Below, in pieces: positions 12,330 through 23,746 of a stretch of 64,000 bases of DNA; position 1 is the first letter of the stretch; each line of letters begins with the position of its first letter. The position numbers and the translations under genes are program-made. This DNA is from Diplosphaera chodatii (Eukaryota > Chlorophyta > Trebouxiophyceae > Prasiolales > Stichococcaceae): contig JAALGY010000012.1 in NCBI GenBank assembly GCA_032358165.1, positions 186,001-250,000 on the forward strand, read 5' to 3'. Below the pieces are notes generated by a model, which saw only the letters and a program-made list of their open reading frames with translations, was not told the DNA's origin and made no database searches.

Positions 12330-13960
12330 ATTCTCTGAGTGTTGAGGCTCCCCCCGCACATGCCTGGGCCCTGCATTATTATTCTTCTTCTTCTTCCTGA
12401 TATTTTCTGACTGAAAAGTCTCTAAGTGCAGAGGCTCTCCCTGCACATGCCTGGGCCCGGCTTTCTTCTTCTTCTTCGTCCTGATATTTTTTTACTGAAA
12501 ATTCTCTAAGTGCTGAGGCTCCCCCTGCACATGCCTGGGCCCTGCATTCTTCTTCTTCTTCTTCCTGATGTTTTCTGACTGAAAAGTCTCCAAGTGCTGA
12601 GGCTCCCCCCGCACATGCCTGGGCCCTGCATTCTTCTTCTTTTTCTTCCTGATGTTTTCTGACTGAAAACTCTAAGTGCTGAGGCTACCCCCGCACATGC
12701 CTGGGCCCTGCATTCTTCCTCTTCTTCTTCTTGATATTTTCTGACTGAAAAGTCTCTAAGTGTTGAGGCTCCCCCCGCACATGCCTGGGCCCTGCATTAT
12801 TATTCTTCTTCTTCTTCCTGATATTTTCTGACTGAAAAGTCTCTAAGTGCAGAGGCTCTCCCTGCACATGCCTGGGCCCGGCTTTCTTCTTCTTCTTCGT
12901 CCTGATATTTTTTTACTGAAAATTCTCTAAGTGCTGAGGCTCCCCCTGCACATGCCTGGGCTCTGCATTCTTCTTCTTCTTCTTCCTGATATTTTCTGAC
13001 TGAAAAGTCTCTAAGTGCTGAAGCTCCCACCAGCCACATGCCTGGGCCTTGCATTATTATTCTTCTTTCTTCCTGACTTAAGTGCTGAGGCTCCCCCCGC
13101 ACATGCCTGGGCCCTGCATTCTTCTTCTTCTTTCTTCCTGATGTTTTCTGACTGAAAATTCATCAAGTGCTGAGGCTCCCCCCGCACATGCCTGGGCCCT
13201 GCTCTCTTCTTCTTCTTCTTCTTCCCAGAATTTTCTGAAACACAAAAAATTCTCTAAGTGCCGATGCTCCCACCAGCCCCACCAGCTCCCACCAGCCCCA
13301 TGGCTGGGCCCTGCACTCTTCTTCTTCTACCTCCTGGAATTTCCCAGCACAAAACTTCATTAAGTGCTGAGGCTCCCCCTGCACATGCCTGGGCCCTGCA
13401 TTCTTCTTCTTTTTCTTCCTGATATTTTCTGAAACAGTCAAAATTCTTCAAGTGCCGAAGCTCCCACCAGCCACATCCCTTGGCCCTGCATTCTTCTTCT
13501 TCTTCTTACTGGAGTATTCTGAAAAACAGGGAATCCTCTAAGTGCCGAGGCTCCCACCAGCCCCATGGCTGGGCCCTGCTCTCTTCCTGTTCTTCTTCTT
13601 ACTAGATTTTGTACATGACAACATCTCTAAGTGCTGAGGCTCCCACCAACACCATGGCGGGGCCCTGCTTTCATCTTCTTCTTCTTACGAATTATCGACA
13701 ATACATTCTCCAAGTGCTGAAACTCCTCTGTACACACACACTGGGCCGCCGTTTCTTCTTTATTCTTCCTCCTGAAATTTTAGCCTGGAAACATACCAAG
13801 TGTTGAGGCTCCCCCTGGACACACCTGGGCCGCCGTTTCTTCTTCCTCTTCTTACTAGAGTTTTCAGGCTGGAACATACCAAGTGCTTAGGCTCCCTCTG
13901 CACACACCTGGGCCATGCTTTCTTATTCTTAGCCTTCCTGGAGTTTTCTACCTTGAGAAG
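12330..13960 (-). repeat. 82-87 bp minisatellite array (left arm) with 421-bp higher-order period
   Basis: Units share CACATGCCTGGGCC, a run of TTC triplets, TTTTCTGACTGAAAA and AAGTGCTGAGGCTCCCCC. CACATG starts occur at 12357, 12444, 12528, 12612, 12694, 12778, 12865 and 12949, so the unit is 82-87 bp. Units 1-3 recur as units 6-8 at exactly +421 bp, which makes a five-unit higher-order repeat. Beyond about 13,020 units are more diverged. On the minus strand several units stay open and encode repeats like GPRHVRGEPQHLETFQSENI followed by Lys runs; I take this as a by-product, not a gene. Confidence 0.85.
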
Positions 13961-14087
13961 TCATGCACAAAGCATACCTGCACCGTTTGTTGTGTTCCTG
14001 CTTCTGCCCCTTATGAAAATTTCTGGAATTTGGGCTGGGGAACCCCCCCCCCCTCCCCGCCACCCATTCTAGGAATCGTTTCACTGC

Positions 14088-15056
14088 ATGGGAATATGCA
14101 ATGGCAGCGGGAACAGAGACGGAGCCCATCGGCGGGAAAAGCGGGAAACTCATCCTGATGGCGGCAGCGGTGGCAATGCTCTGGATGCTGAGGGCGCATT
14201 GCAGCAGCAGCCTGCAGCCTGGGCAACAACGCCCGCCGGCGACGGCGACGTGGAGCTGGTGGTTGAAATGCATCCAGAGGCCTTGTCAGGCCCCAGCTTG
14301 CCAAGGTAAGGGCTCAGCCAGCCACGGCTTTGCGAGCACCCGGTGACTGAGTCTGTGACCTTCACTCATCCTACAAGGACAACAAAGACGCCCCGCAGTC
14401 TTCAGCACCGCTGTTGTCTTGGTAAACAGAGTATCTTGGCATTGCAGCTCTGGCGGGTCCGGCATCGACATCCCCAACCCGTCAGAGGTAGCAGGGCGCG
14501 ACTCCGCTGCGCAGGCGGGCGGCGGCGGCCAGAGCGAGGCCGGCGGTGCGGGCGCCCCAAGGTGAATGCATATATGCTGGACCACCTGAGTGACTTTGCA
14601 TAGAGATGCCACTGCAGCCCGTGCTCGTCGTACGATGACCCTGCATACACGCCTGCTGGTTGAAAGGTCGAGATGCCGGCTGCCCTCAAGCCAGCTGTCG
14701 TGATGTGCCCATCTCAGCCGGCAATGCCACTGCCCCAGTTGCACAGTTGCGCTGCATTGTTGCAGCCCGACGATGACAGCAATGCCGCCACAGCTGGAGG
14801 CGCACAAGGCGGCGCAAGCAAAGGAGCCGGTCCGGCGCAGGCCGTGGTAGTGGCCGCGGCGGAAGTGGCGGGAAGCGGACGCGAAGCAACAGCCCCGCTG
14901 TCGCACTGGCGCCGCCGTCGCAGCCCAGCGGCCGTCCCACCCGCCAAGGCAGTATGTCGCAGGCTGCGCTGGAGTCGGTGGCCTCAGAGGGTGACGCCAA
15001 ATGCGGCCGGGGATAGCTTGCCTCAGCATGCATGGCAAGGCTGCGTGATGGCATGA
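14088..15056 (+). CDS. Small unrecognised gene between the satellite arrays
   Basis: Exon 1 is 14088-14305 (ATG start, donor gtaagg, includes DVELVVEMHPEALSGPSLP). Exon 2 is 14448-14561 (includes SGGSGIDIPNPSEVAGRDS, donor gtgaat); it joins exon 1 exactly in phase. A third coding-like segment, about 14,775-15,056, is Gly/Ala/Arg-rich. Its best-looking frame (GRGSGRGGSGGKRTRSNSP, stop at about 15,013) is not the one that splices in phase from exon 2, so an unseen intron or a frameshift is needed. No domain was recognised. It may be host sequence trapped between the arms. Confidence 0.35.
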
Positions 15057-15289
15057 CAGATGCTAATGAGCCGCTGTCAGCGCTCCCAATGAAACCGAGC
15101 CCGGCTGTTTCTGCCTTGCACATGGCTTTGTTCTGACGGTGAATGGTTGGTGAATGCATGTGCAATGATCTGGATCCGCAAGATGGCAAAAGAGACAAGC
15201 TACTTCCTTCCTAGACCGCTCCCTCCTTCCTTCTCTCCTTCACCTGCCTCCTTGCGTGGGGTAGCAGCTGCTAGTGTCGGGACGTGTGC

Positions 15290-15990
15290 AACTAGGAAGA
15301 AGAAGAAGGAGAAGGAAAGCAACAAGTGTGCTGTCCAGGTCCCCTCGAGTATAGCACATTGAGATGTTTGCCAAGTGCTGGGCTAGGAAGAAGAAGAAGA
15401 AGAAGAAGAATGACGCCGCCCAGGTCTTCCTGAGTGCAACGCCATAAAAATGTGCTAAGTGTTGGGCTAGGAAGAAGAAGAAGAAGAAGAAGAATGCAGG
15501 GCTTGGGTGTGATCAAGTGCAGCACATCGTGAAAATATGCCAAGTGCTGGGCTAGGAAGAAGAAGAAGAACAAGCGGCGGCCCAGGCATGTGCGGGGGGA
15601 GCTTGAGCACTTAGGCAGTTTGTCGCCAATAAGTTCCAAGAAGAAGAACAAGAAGAATGCAGGGCTCGGGCATGTGCGGGGGGAGCTTCAGCACTTAGGC
15701 AGTCTGTCGCCAGTAACCTCCAGGAAGAAGAAGAAGAAGAAGAAGAAGCGGCGGCCCAGGCATGTGCGGGGGGAGCTTCAGCACTTAGTCAATTTGTCGC
15801 CAATAAATTCCAGGAAGAAGAAGAAGGAGAAGCGGCGGCCCAGGCATGTGCAGCACAACATGAAAATTAAATTTCAGGAGGAAGAAGAAGAAGAAGCGGC
15901 GGCACAGGCATGTGCAGCACAACATGAAAAACTCACTAAGTGCTGGGCTAGGAAGAAGAAGAAGAAGAGTGGTGGGGGCCCATAAATCCA
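15290..15990 (+). repeat. Minisatellite array (right arm), inverted relative to the left arm
   Basis: The same family as at 12.3-14.0 kb but in the opposite orientation: GAA triplet runs followed by GGCCCAGGCATGTG and GAGCTTCAGCACTTAG, spaced roughly 84-90 bp, with four to five good units at 15,587-15,905 and degenerate ones before. The plus strand stays open through several units and encodes RRPRHVRGELQHL-type repeats, the counterpart of the minus-strand reading of the left arm. Confidence 0.8.
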
Positions 15991-16075
15991 AGTAGTGTGA
16001 CTGCTGGTAGGACTTAGAATACTTCACCGACACTAGGAACACAAGGAAGAATGTGGGCAGAAGTAAGAACGAAGA

Positions 16076-16588
16076 ATATAGGCCTGCTGTTGGACAATTG
16101 TGCTGAGCGAAGGTGCTGCAGCCGACGTGCACGCGAGTCGAAAAGTCGTGCTGACGTCCTGTTTCGCGTTCGTTTCTTAGGTTGTAGAGCCGGAAGCTGG
16201 CGACTTGCTTGCTACATTCCGGTCGAATAAGCTGCTCGCTTGAGCCTGTATGTGCATAGCTTAACTGTTGAAATCTGCTCAAGCGCAGTTACACTGCCAA
16301 CTAACTATCTCCGTCTGAAACCGGTCCCTCGCCTATGACTAATTGACTTGTATCGGGTATGACTCTGTTGCAGTGCGTAGTGTTTCACTAACGCTGCTAT
16401 AATGCTGCTATAACGCTGCTGTGTGACGTGGCCTTTATAGTGCGGCCATGTAACACATGCGACTGAGTCACAGCTGTCAGTGGTTCATGATATGTGCTTC
16501 TAGGAGTACCAACGGGGAAAGCTCTGGAAGCGGATGCTGGCAAGGCCCGCTTGGGCCATAGCGCAGCATGCTGCGCGTGAAGTACTAG
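16076..16588. other. Gene-free stretch
   Basis: Only short unsupported frames are present. Around 16,390-16,430 a short run of CGCTGCTATAA repeats occurs. Confidence 0.35.
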
Positions 16589-17102
16589 CTAGTAGCTCTT
16601 TTCTATCCAGTTTTCCCCATCAAACCCAAACAACTCTTCGTCCTCCGAGGCATGTATCCCGCCAAACTCGAATGCCAAACCTTCTGCAAACGTGTCGGCC
16701 AACGTCATTGGCAACTTCATTGCGCCGTCGTGATCCCATGGATTGCCGACAGGGTGGCAAACAGCTGATCCAGCAGCCAGCGAGCGGCAGTTGGCTTGCT
16801 GCTGGCGCTGCTGCTAGCGGCATTCGCAGACTTGACGGCCAGCAGGCCTTCCTCTGACTCGAATATACTGCCAGGTGTCATCCATGATGGCAGGGACATC
16901 AAGTCTTTATTTTCTGCAAGGGGCTGCAGCTGTGATGGTCAACTGCCCACGCTGCACAGCTACGCTGTGCGATGTGCCAAAACCGTAAGCTGGGCCCTGA
17001 GGTATGATGAGCTGCCAGAAGCACGACAGAAGGTGCACCATACCAATGCAGCAGACGTCCAGCAGTAATGTGACGATCACGCGATGCACTGGTTACTGAC
17101 AT
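16589..17102 (-). pseudogene. DUF6891-like fragment A' (decayed, intron lost or deleted)
   Basis: The start (17102) MSVTSASRDR matches MSINSASCDR of copy A. The frame then breaks. A second frame (about 16,905-16,717) matches copy A in SSWITP/PSWMTPGSIFESEEG and in AARWLLDQLFATLSA. It hits a stop right after ITTAQ, where copy A continues with CC. A third frame matches exon 2 of copy A (DTFAEGLAFEFGG) and stops at 16,589. No intron remains between these parts, so about one intron plus exon sequence has been deleted. It is closest to copy A, not to B or C. Confidence 0.6.
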
Positions 17103-18039
17103 GGCTACATAGACATACAGGGTGTCGTCAAATTAGCAGAAACGTCATCTTATCAAGCGGTACCAGTGGCAGAAGTTGTGTTATTCACTCACAATCCGGC
17201 TTGAACAGCAACAACGACAAGGGCATGGATATGAATGGTACACTTGTATATACTCACAAACGTCGAAGCAACAGCCGTGTTACGCTGTATTAACAGGTGG
17301 CAGTGCATGCACCTGGGACAGTTTTGCACCTTTTTGAGGCCTCGGAGCCCGTTTTCTTGGCGATTGTATAACCAGCGCTAGTGGGCCAGCTAGCAGTATG
17401 TTCCACTGCCACCTAACAAATTTCCAGATCCACCCGATTTAAATCGGATGTGTGATCCAGCGTACAGCATCGCACTCTTGGGTCAAGACTGCCGCCACTG
17501 CTACCGCTGTCCTAACGTACCAGGGCATGTGCGGCAGGAAAGCTCAGTGCCACACGCCGTTCGCCCAAATGTGTGCCTGTGTAGTGCATGGCAGCTTCTC
17601 GGAGCAAGCAGCAGCACGTCTGTGTCGTCTAGCAGTGGTTGCGAAACTGGGGTGAATGATATATCTAGGGTGAGCACCATGGTGACATGTGGGAATGATA
17701 GGCTGACGACGTGTGGCAACTTCTTATGCATGCAGAGATAGAGGCAGCGGCAGAAGTGCCGCCATGACTTGTGTGACAGAATTTCCTTGGCCCCTGGCAG
17801 TGGTAATCGCAGGGGCGTGAGCACGTCAGCACAGATGCCAACATAACGAAAGAGATACAGCTGCCGCGAAGACAAGGCAGTGCCAGCATCTTGCACTTAG
17901 CGCTTACAAGCGATCCACACAAGCAATCTGAGATGCGCTTCCTGCCTTGCTTGCTAGAACAGACATCTACAATGTTTGTTTTGAGCATTGAGGTATCTCG
18001 GTGTCGTTGCAAGCATGATGCGCTCATAGACGTCCATAT
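17103..18039. other. Spacer with the 45-bp block shared with module A
   Basis: 17,296-17,340 repeats the block at 7,921-7,965. The remainder shows no exon with splice-phase support. Confidence 0.4.
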
Positions 18040-19225
18040 TTACTCTCTGCTAGCTACCACGTTGACATGTGGTGACAGAACTGTGGTCTGAGCGAAGGTT
18101 TTCATGATGCCTTGACGACCCTTAGTATACATTCCCCCGGTAGCATTCCGCCACTCAGAAAACTCCTCGGGGTCGAGGCCGGTGATCTCCAGGCGATGAT
18201 GAAGCTTGCCATCCCACCTAGCATTAGCATTGGCACGCACTGTTATGAGCCTTACAGCACATGCTCTGGTAATTGTTATGTAGCATATATAGGTGCAAGT
18301 GTTAAGCCGGAGACATATGAGCAGGCATGCAAGGTAGCCGTAGACGCTTGGACCAGGCACAGGTGTGCATGCAATTCGAGTGACAACTGCCATCATGCAG
18401 TGCATGTCTAAGGCCAGTCCCTGCCGCCAGTATGGAGTAATGGGCATTTGGAAAACTCCAACTTACTGGATTTGTAGGTCGCAGGCAAGGGCTGTCTTGA
18501 AGATGGTGTCCGCCACAGTAAGATGCAGCTCGTAGTCATCTTTGAAGCCACCAAAAGACATCTGCACCGAACCCTTTGCTGCCAGATCCTCAGAACCTTG
18601 CTCCTACAGCGCAGGTCAAACACGGCATTCACCTTACTACAGTCAATGCCTGTTTCAGGTGGGCAACTCAATGATGCGAACCAAACCTGCTCGAGCGCAC
18701 ATGCCAGCGCGTGCCAAAGTGTGTGGATGCATTGTTCAGAGTTTTATTACTGAGGGACCAGTGTGACTGCGCACTCACGTGGAAGAAGCAGTACCCGACA
18801 TCCTCCGCCTTGGCGTAATTGCAAATTTCTCTGTTGCCACACGACTGGCAGCACCTGAAGTTCTGCTTTGCTGTGATCTGCTTTTCAGCAGACAGAATGC
18901 TAAACAGCTGGTTCAGTTGCTTGCGAGTGGCAGTTGGCTTGCTGATAATGCTGCTGCTGCCTGCATCGTCTTTGCACATTGTGTCGGGGGTCGTATCTTC
19001 ACCAGTTGACAATGAGAACAGCGAATCCCAGTCAGGAGTGTTCAGGCCTGCAGCTGTGATTGCTTCTCGGCCGCGCTGTAAAGCTGTGCCAACTTTCGTT
19101 TGCCGCATTGATAGGACCCCAAGGTATGGCTGAGCTGCAGTCACACGCAAGGAAGAAGCAGCAAGCTGCCGCAGTGACTTTGTGGCAGTGTTTGGGCCAT
19201 AACATGGACAGGGGGCCAGTGACAT
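18040..19225 (-). CDS. DUF6891-like protein, module B (intact)
   Basis: Three exons, 19225-18779, 18603-18467 and 18217-18040, give 253 residues with correct phases (0, then 2). The start MS is shared with copy C, whose first exon has the same 447-nt length. Exon 1 is a variable N-terminal region followed by QLNQLFSILSAEKQITAKQN, FRCCQSC and DVGYCFFH. The reading continues across the intron as EQGSEDLAAKGSVQMSFG. Exon 3 begins WDGKLHHRLEITGLDPEEF. This pattern (CCxxC, GYxFFHxQ, late WDG) resembles the mostly bacterial DUF6891 family, whose function is unknown; the name is from memory. Two Cys pairs or Cys/His could bind metal (inference). It lies 512 bp downstream of SET copy B on the same strand. 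Confidence 0.65.
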
Positions 19226-19737
19226 GGCTGCACCGACTGCAGAGTTGTCCTGACAACCGATCAACGTGCGTGAACACAATGCGCGCAATGTCACACGATA
19301 TGTCTGCCTGCCGTGGCAAGCTATCTATATTGTGAACTCTTTTGTGGTGGATTGCAGACGCAGTACGTCTGCTTGGCAACCCGCGCCTGGGACGAGGATG
19401 GGACACCTGCGCTGGTCTGCCTCGATCTTGTCATTTCTCGGTCCTGACGACACTCCCGTCCCTAATCGAGGCTCAGCCATACTGTAGACGAAACAGGACC
19501 ACGTGATGGGCAGCTATTAATACTTGGCCTGCGCTCATGGCGAATGTCTGTGGCTTTTGAGTGGAATTTCCGTGCGGCATGGCGGACCACTTGTTGAGCG
19601 AGGCTAAGGATGCGGGGTAGGTGAGGCTACAGGATACGTGCAGAGGGGCATGCATAGCTCATATTCTGACGGCTGCATGCGCATGGCTGCATGACTGGTG
19701 GGTGATTCCCGTCTAGCTTGAATTGCGACAACCCCAG

Positions 19738-22700
19738 TCAGTCTGGCCTGGCGATCCAAGGAATTTCAGTGCCAGAACGGTATCGAAGTTCCTCCAGGAG
19801 CATCGGGATGATAGCCAGCAGCACGTCCCACAGCAGCAGCTTCTTGCTGACCCTGTACCTGAGTAGCATGATGCGCATGTGCGGCGAGCTGGCGGCAAGC
19901 TCGCTGTCGGCATCGCCTGCTGCCTTTTCTGTGTCGTTCATTCCAGCCAAAGTCTCTATGTGGTATCGCCAAGCGGCAGTACCTTCTGCACAACGAGCAT
20001 CTCCACCCTGGCTGGCATAAGCCATGAGTGATGCAGCTTTCTCGGCGCCTGCTGCATACCGCATAGCCTGCAATTTAACCGTAGGAGTGTAGTGATATCA
20101 ATGAAGCTCTGCAGTGTTGCGCTGCACATGTGTGTGCTTGCTTCTGCAACTATCTGCAGCTAGCTCGGACAGCTGCAGGACCGCAGTGTGCATTGCCTCG
20201 CTTTGTTCCTGCAACACGATGCGCCAATGTTCGTGCTCCAACTTGTCCTCTTCGACCAGTAGCCGCAGATCCTGCACCAGATGCCAGCTGACCGTATTGA
20301 GGCAAAACGAGGCAAGTGTTATGCTGCATGCCTGTGCGCTTGCTGACACTGAAAGTCAATGAGCAGCAGACTATCGGCTTAGACGTGTGCCAAAGTCTGT
20401 CGTTTGCAGTCATGGCCAACGTTGCCACAAGCAGTCACCTGTAGCACTGGCGCCATGCCTTCCAGCAGCTTCATGCAGCGAGCACCTATGATCACCTCTG
20501 CCAGACGCCGTGCACTTGCAGCCTCCTTGTCAGGGTGACCACCGAGCAGTGCTACATATGCTGCTATCAGGCGCATGTCCACGCCCCCATGTGCGAGCTG
20601 TACAGAAAAGCCACAACTTGCTTCGGTGGACAATACAAGAACACATACACCCTACACACTGTATCTGTACCATTCATGGTGCGAAAAGCTGCATGAATCC
20701 ATGATTGCGCCTGGTCAGCGTGCTTTGTAGCAAGCAGCTCATGTCAAGTGGCTCACCATCAACTCGGGGCACAATTTCTGCGGAGGGACTGCTGCTATAG
20801 CAGCTACCTCTGCAATGTTGTACACCTGACTCAGCACCATATCTGGCATGTCCCACTGCAGGTAACATATGGTGTTGTGGATGCTATGGCTATTCGCTCG
20901 TGACAAGCGTGTAATGCTTGCACACATGCTTGTCAGTTGCTGCTGTCTTGAGTGGAAGCAGGACAGCGTCAAGCTGGCAGCAAGATACATCTCGTCCCAC
21001 AATGCACTAGACACGCTGGTGGAAAGGACCAGACCCACGGGGTGCCGCAGTCAAGAAGCCACTCCACGGCTGCCCCGAGGGAGGGAAATAGCTCCACGGT
21101 GTCAAATGGGTTGCCAGGCGGCACGTAGCAGTACCGCAGCAGGAGTCTGTTGTTGTCTAGCTCTCCTGCAGTCTCACAGAGAACATGATGTGCATCGTGC
21201 CAAACGCTCCGAGTTGGCGTTAGTACTTACATAATTGCACAGTCTTGCAGCAAGCAAACTGTCCACAGCAGTACTGGCATGTATGTGAGATTTCAAGCCT
21301 TGACATCATGATGTCCTTGCGAACATACATACACAATCAAGTCAGAGGCGCACCGTAGCTCAGCAAAACCTCCTCGCCCTTGTCAATGTCACGTCTGGCA
21401 CTAAGGTGCATCTCCCATTCCTTCGCACCAGATGCACGGTCTGGCGGCAAGATGTCCCACCTACAGCAACACACAACTGAGATCTGAACGCTAAATCCAA
21501 CCATTGATCCCGATGGCTTCTGCAGTACATACACAGAGGTGCCACGACGCCTGATAAGTATGCTCTACAACGATGCATCTATTCTGCCGCCTGCTGCAGT
21601 GAGGATACCTATTGACTACCTTGCATTGTCGCAGCGGGTAACACGTCCGTGCAACCGGCCAGCATTTTCGAGGCCTCGAAGGTTGAACATGTCTAGCAGC
21701 GGCACCAACATGAGCACTATGCCACCTCCTTTTGCTTCTGCGTGATGTGCTCTGCTATGTACCACCTGCAGCAGGCAGGTTACCCTTTTGCGGCGTGCTC
21801 TAAAAATCGGCAAAACTTTGCATATGAATCCTCTATGCAGACCGAAGCAAGTCTGCTCCAGGTTGTCTCTTCTTGTGTCTTACTGCCAAAGCCCAGTGGA
21901 ACGCGTCAAAGGATGCACCGCCTGTCGCATCTGCTGGCAGTTGACTGAACCACCGTGAGGCAATCTGCTGCACAAGGTTGAACGCCTCAACAAGCGGCGG
22001 GTACTCTGTTGCCTCAGCAGCTGCCTTGTTGAGCTGCACCACCGATGTAGGCAGCACCTACGCAGCAGCGCAGCAGCTTTGTGCGGTGGCATGCAGCACT
22101 GTTGTATCGCATGTACACACTTGCTATAAGCATAGCTGCGGTCTGCAGCACTCCAGCTCGGTTACATGGAGCACCAGGACCCCTGCTGCCGACACACAAC
22201 ACGCGCACACACACCACCAATAGAGGGTGTTTGACAGGCCGACACCTGCAGGTAGCAAGCCCAATGCGAGGTGGGCCCACGCTGCACCTCGCGCAGCAAC
22301 TTTGTTGCCAACCGCACGGGTGATGGTGCCTCTACAAGGCCGTGCGCCGCTGCATCAGGGTCATCTGGATAGTCTGTCAGGACCAGCCGTAATGGGACTG
22401 CCAAGAGCTGCTGTTCGGCTGTGATGTTCTGCACATATGACCAGTTGAGGATCACACGCACGGAGGATAAGCTTGCAACTGCATACAAAACCTGACAAAG
22501 GTGTGCGGCTCTCGTGGCAGCAGCATTGACTGCAGGCAAAATGATCTTGCAAATGCAGCACCTGAGCCGCAACCACACCAGCCTCACAACTGTTGTTCTT
22601 GCCAAAACACAACAGCACGCTGTTGCCGTTTCCGTCTGTGGGGCTGGGCTGGCGGATGCCTGCAGATGGGGCTGAGCTCTTATCAGCATGCATGCACATA

Positions 22701-22961
22701 TGTGTTATCAGCATGCATGCACATATGTGTTTCGTACTAGGTTGAACTCCTACGACCAGGCAGTCCTGCTGATATGTAAGGATGCATGTGAAACCCTGCC
22801 GCACCATTGGCTGCGCCCCACTCGAGCAGGTCCATCATAGGCGGTATCGCTTCCTCAGCTGGGCTGCCAGTGTGAGCTTTGCTGTTGTGGCATTGCATGC
22901 CGCGGCGTGCTGGCGCCACTGAACAGAGTGACAGCCGTGTGAGGAGGGTTGTACGTAACAT
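19738..22961 (-). CDS. SET-domain protein, Rubisco LSMT/SETD3-like, module B (intact frame)
   Basis: Eleven exons with consistent phases: 22961-22805, 22659-22562, 22428-22246, 22057-21884, 21765-21620, 21460-21354, 21165-21035, 20855-20757, 20597-20439, 20271-20197 and 20067-19738. They give about 552 residues. The start at 22961 (MLRTTLLTRLSLCSV) resembles an organelle transit peptide; an in-frame ATG lies at 22976. Then come LLEWGAANG, AEQQLLAVPLRLVLTDYP, LLREVQRGPTSHW, MLVPLLDMFNLRG, GEEVLLSYG and NNRLLLRYCYVPPGNP. The C-terminal half looks like the helical Rubis-subs-bind region. The family methylates Lys or His using SAM. Here the usual Asn-His pair is N232-L233, while Y288 of SYG is kept, so activity is doubtful. 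Intron 10 has a GC donor. Confidence 0.8.
22681..22731. repeat. 25-bp tandem duplication in intron 1 of SET copy B
   Basis: TTATCAGCATGCATGCACAT plus 5 further bases occurs twice head to tail. Confidence 0.8.
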
Positions 22962-22976
22962 GGTTGCGTATCGCAA

Positions 22977-23746
22977 CGAGCTTGCTGTACGTCATGCTCG
23001 GGAGTGCAATGCTGAGGATCCCCTGATGTCATAAAGTCACCCACCTGATGCATGCCAAACAGGTTGCCTGGTAACTCTGGTCCTGCTGGCGCTGCTACCC
23101 AGGGTCTGAACAGTATGACCGTAACTACAGCCGGGATGCTGCACCACCGTCGTGGCCGATACAGCAGGCACAGTATATCTGCCGCTTGCAGTGCTTAGCG
23201 TTTGGTACAGCATCAAACTCTGCTTGTGATGCAGTCCCTTCTCAGGCAATGTGTCGGCACAACACTTTGAATCACTCCAGGGTTCGATTGCCACCTACAT
23301 TCGTCAATTGTGCGTGTCATCAATGGTGCTTCTGCGTGAGAATGAACCGGTACTCACTGGCGGGTTTGTTTCTCACATAGTCAAAAACGATGTATCCAAG
23401 AAAGTGGACACGTCGCAAACCTGGTGCAGAGGTGGCACAGGAAGCGTGAAGATGGAGCATGCTCCTCTTGCGCAAGAGGAACCCCCTTCAACCGCTTAGG
23501 CCTTTCAGACGAAGATGAAACTGCGACTGGGCCCGAAATCCACCACGTGCACACACGGTATGACATCAGACACTCATCGTGGTGCTGCACAAACGACCAT
23601 GGCTGGCCACCACAGCCTTTGACCTCAAATTACAGTCAGCGAGGTACGTATGCTGATGGTTTTTGCATCCATGGAAACGTTGCTGCAGCAGGTGCAGCCG
23701 AAATCGCTGCTGTACCTGCACTGCCGCTGCATCATACTAGCGCATG
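22977..23746. other. Upstream region of SET copy B, no gene seen
   Basis: It presumably includes the copy B promoter. No coding exon or repeat was recognised. Confidence 0.35.

Larger units (their letters stand above)
12270..16075. mobile_element. 3.8-kb element bounded by inverted minisatellite arrays
   Basis: Two minisatellite arrays in opposite orientation (12,330-13,960 and 15,290-15,990) flank a 1.3-kb interior. Just outside the arrays lie short imperfect inverted repeats: TCTTCCTGGTGTTCCTAG at 12,296-12,313 and CTAGGAACACAAGGAAGA at 16,033-16,050. Similarity continues outwards (AAGTAAG-type sequence on both sides). No transposase is visible. The interior carries a small gene-like set of exons on the plus strand. 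I infer a non-autonomous element or inverted duplication whose arms consist of satellite repeats. No target-site duplication was found. Confidence 0.5.

Noticed and set aside
12685..13450. Lysine-rich repeat ORFs on the minus strand of the satellite array
   Set aside because: They follow the minisatellite unit, have no start context or flanking exons, and the inverted right arm shows the same reading on the other strand; best seen as by-products of the repeat.
22681..22731. Tandem ATGCATGC-rich duplication as a regulatory array
   Set aside because: Only two copies within an intron; simple slippage is enough to explain it.
23240..23300. GGTTCGATT resembling a tRNA T-loop
   Set aside because: No matching acceptor stem, anticodon arm or D-loop in the preceding 80 bases on either strand.
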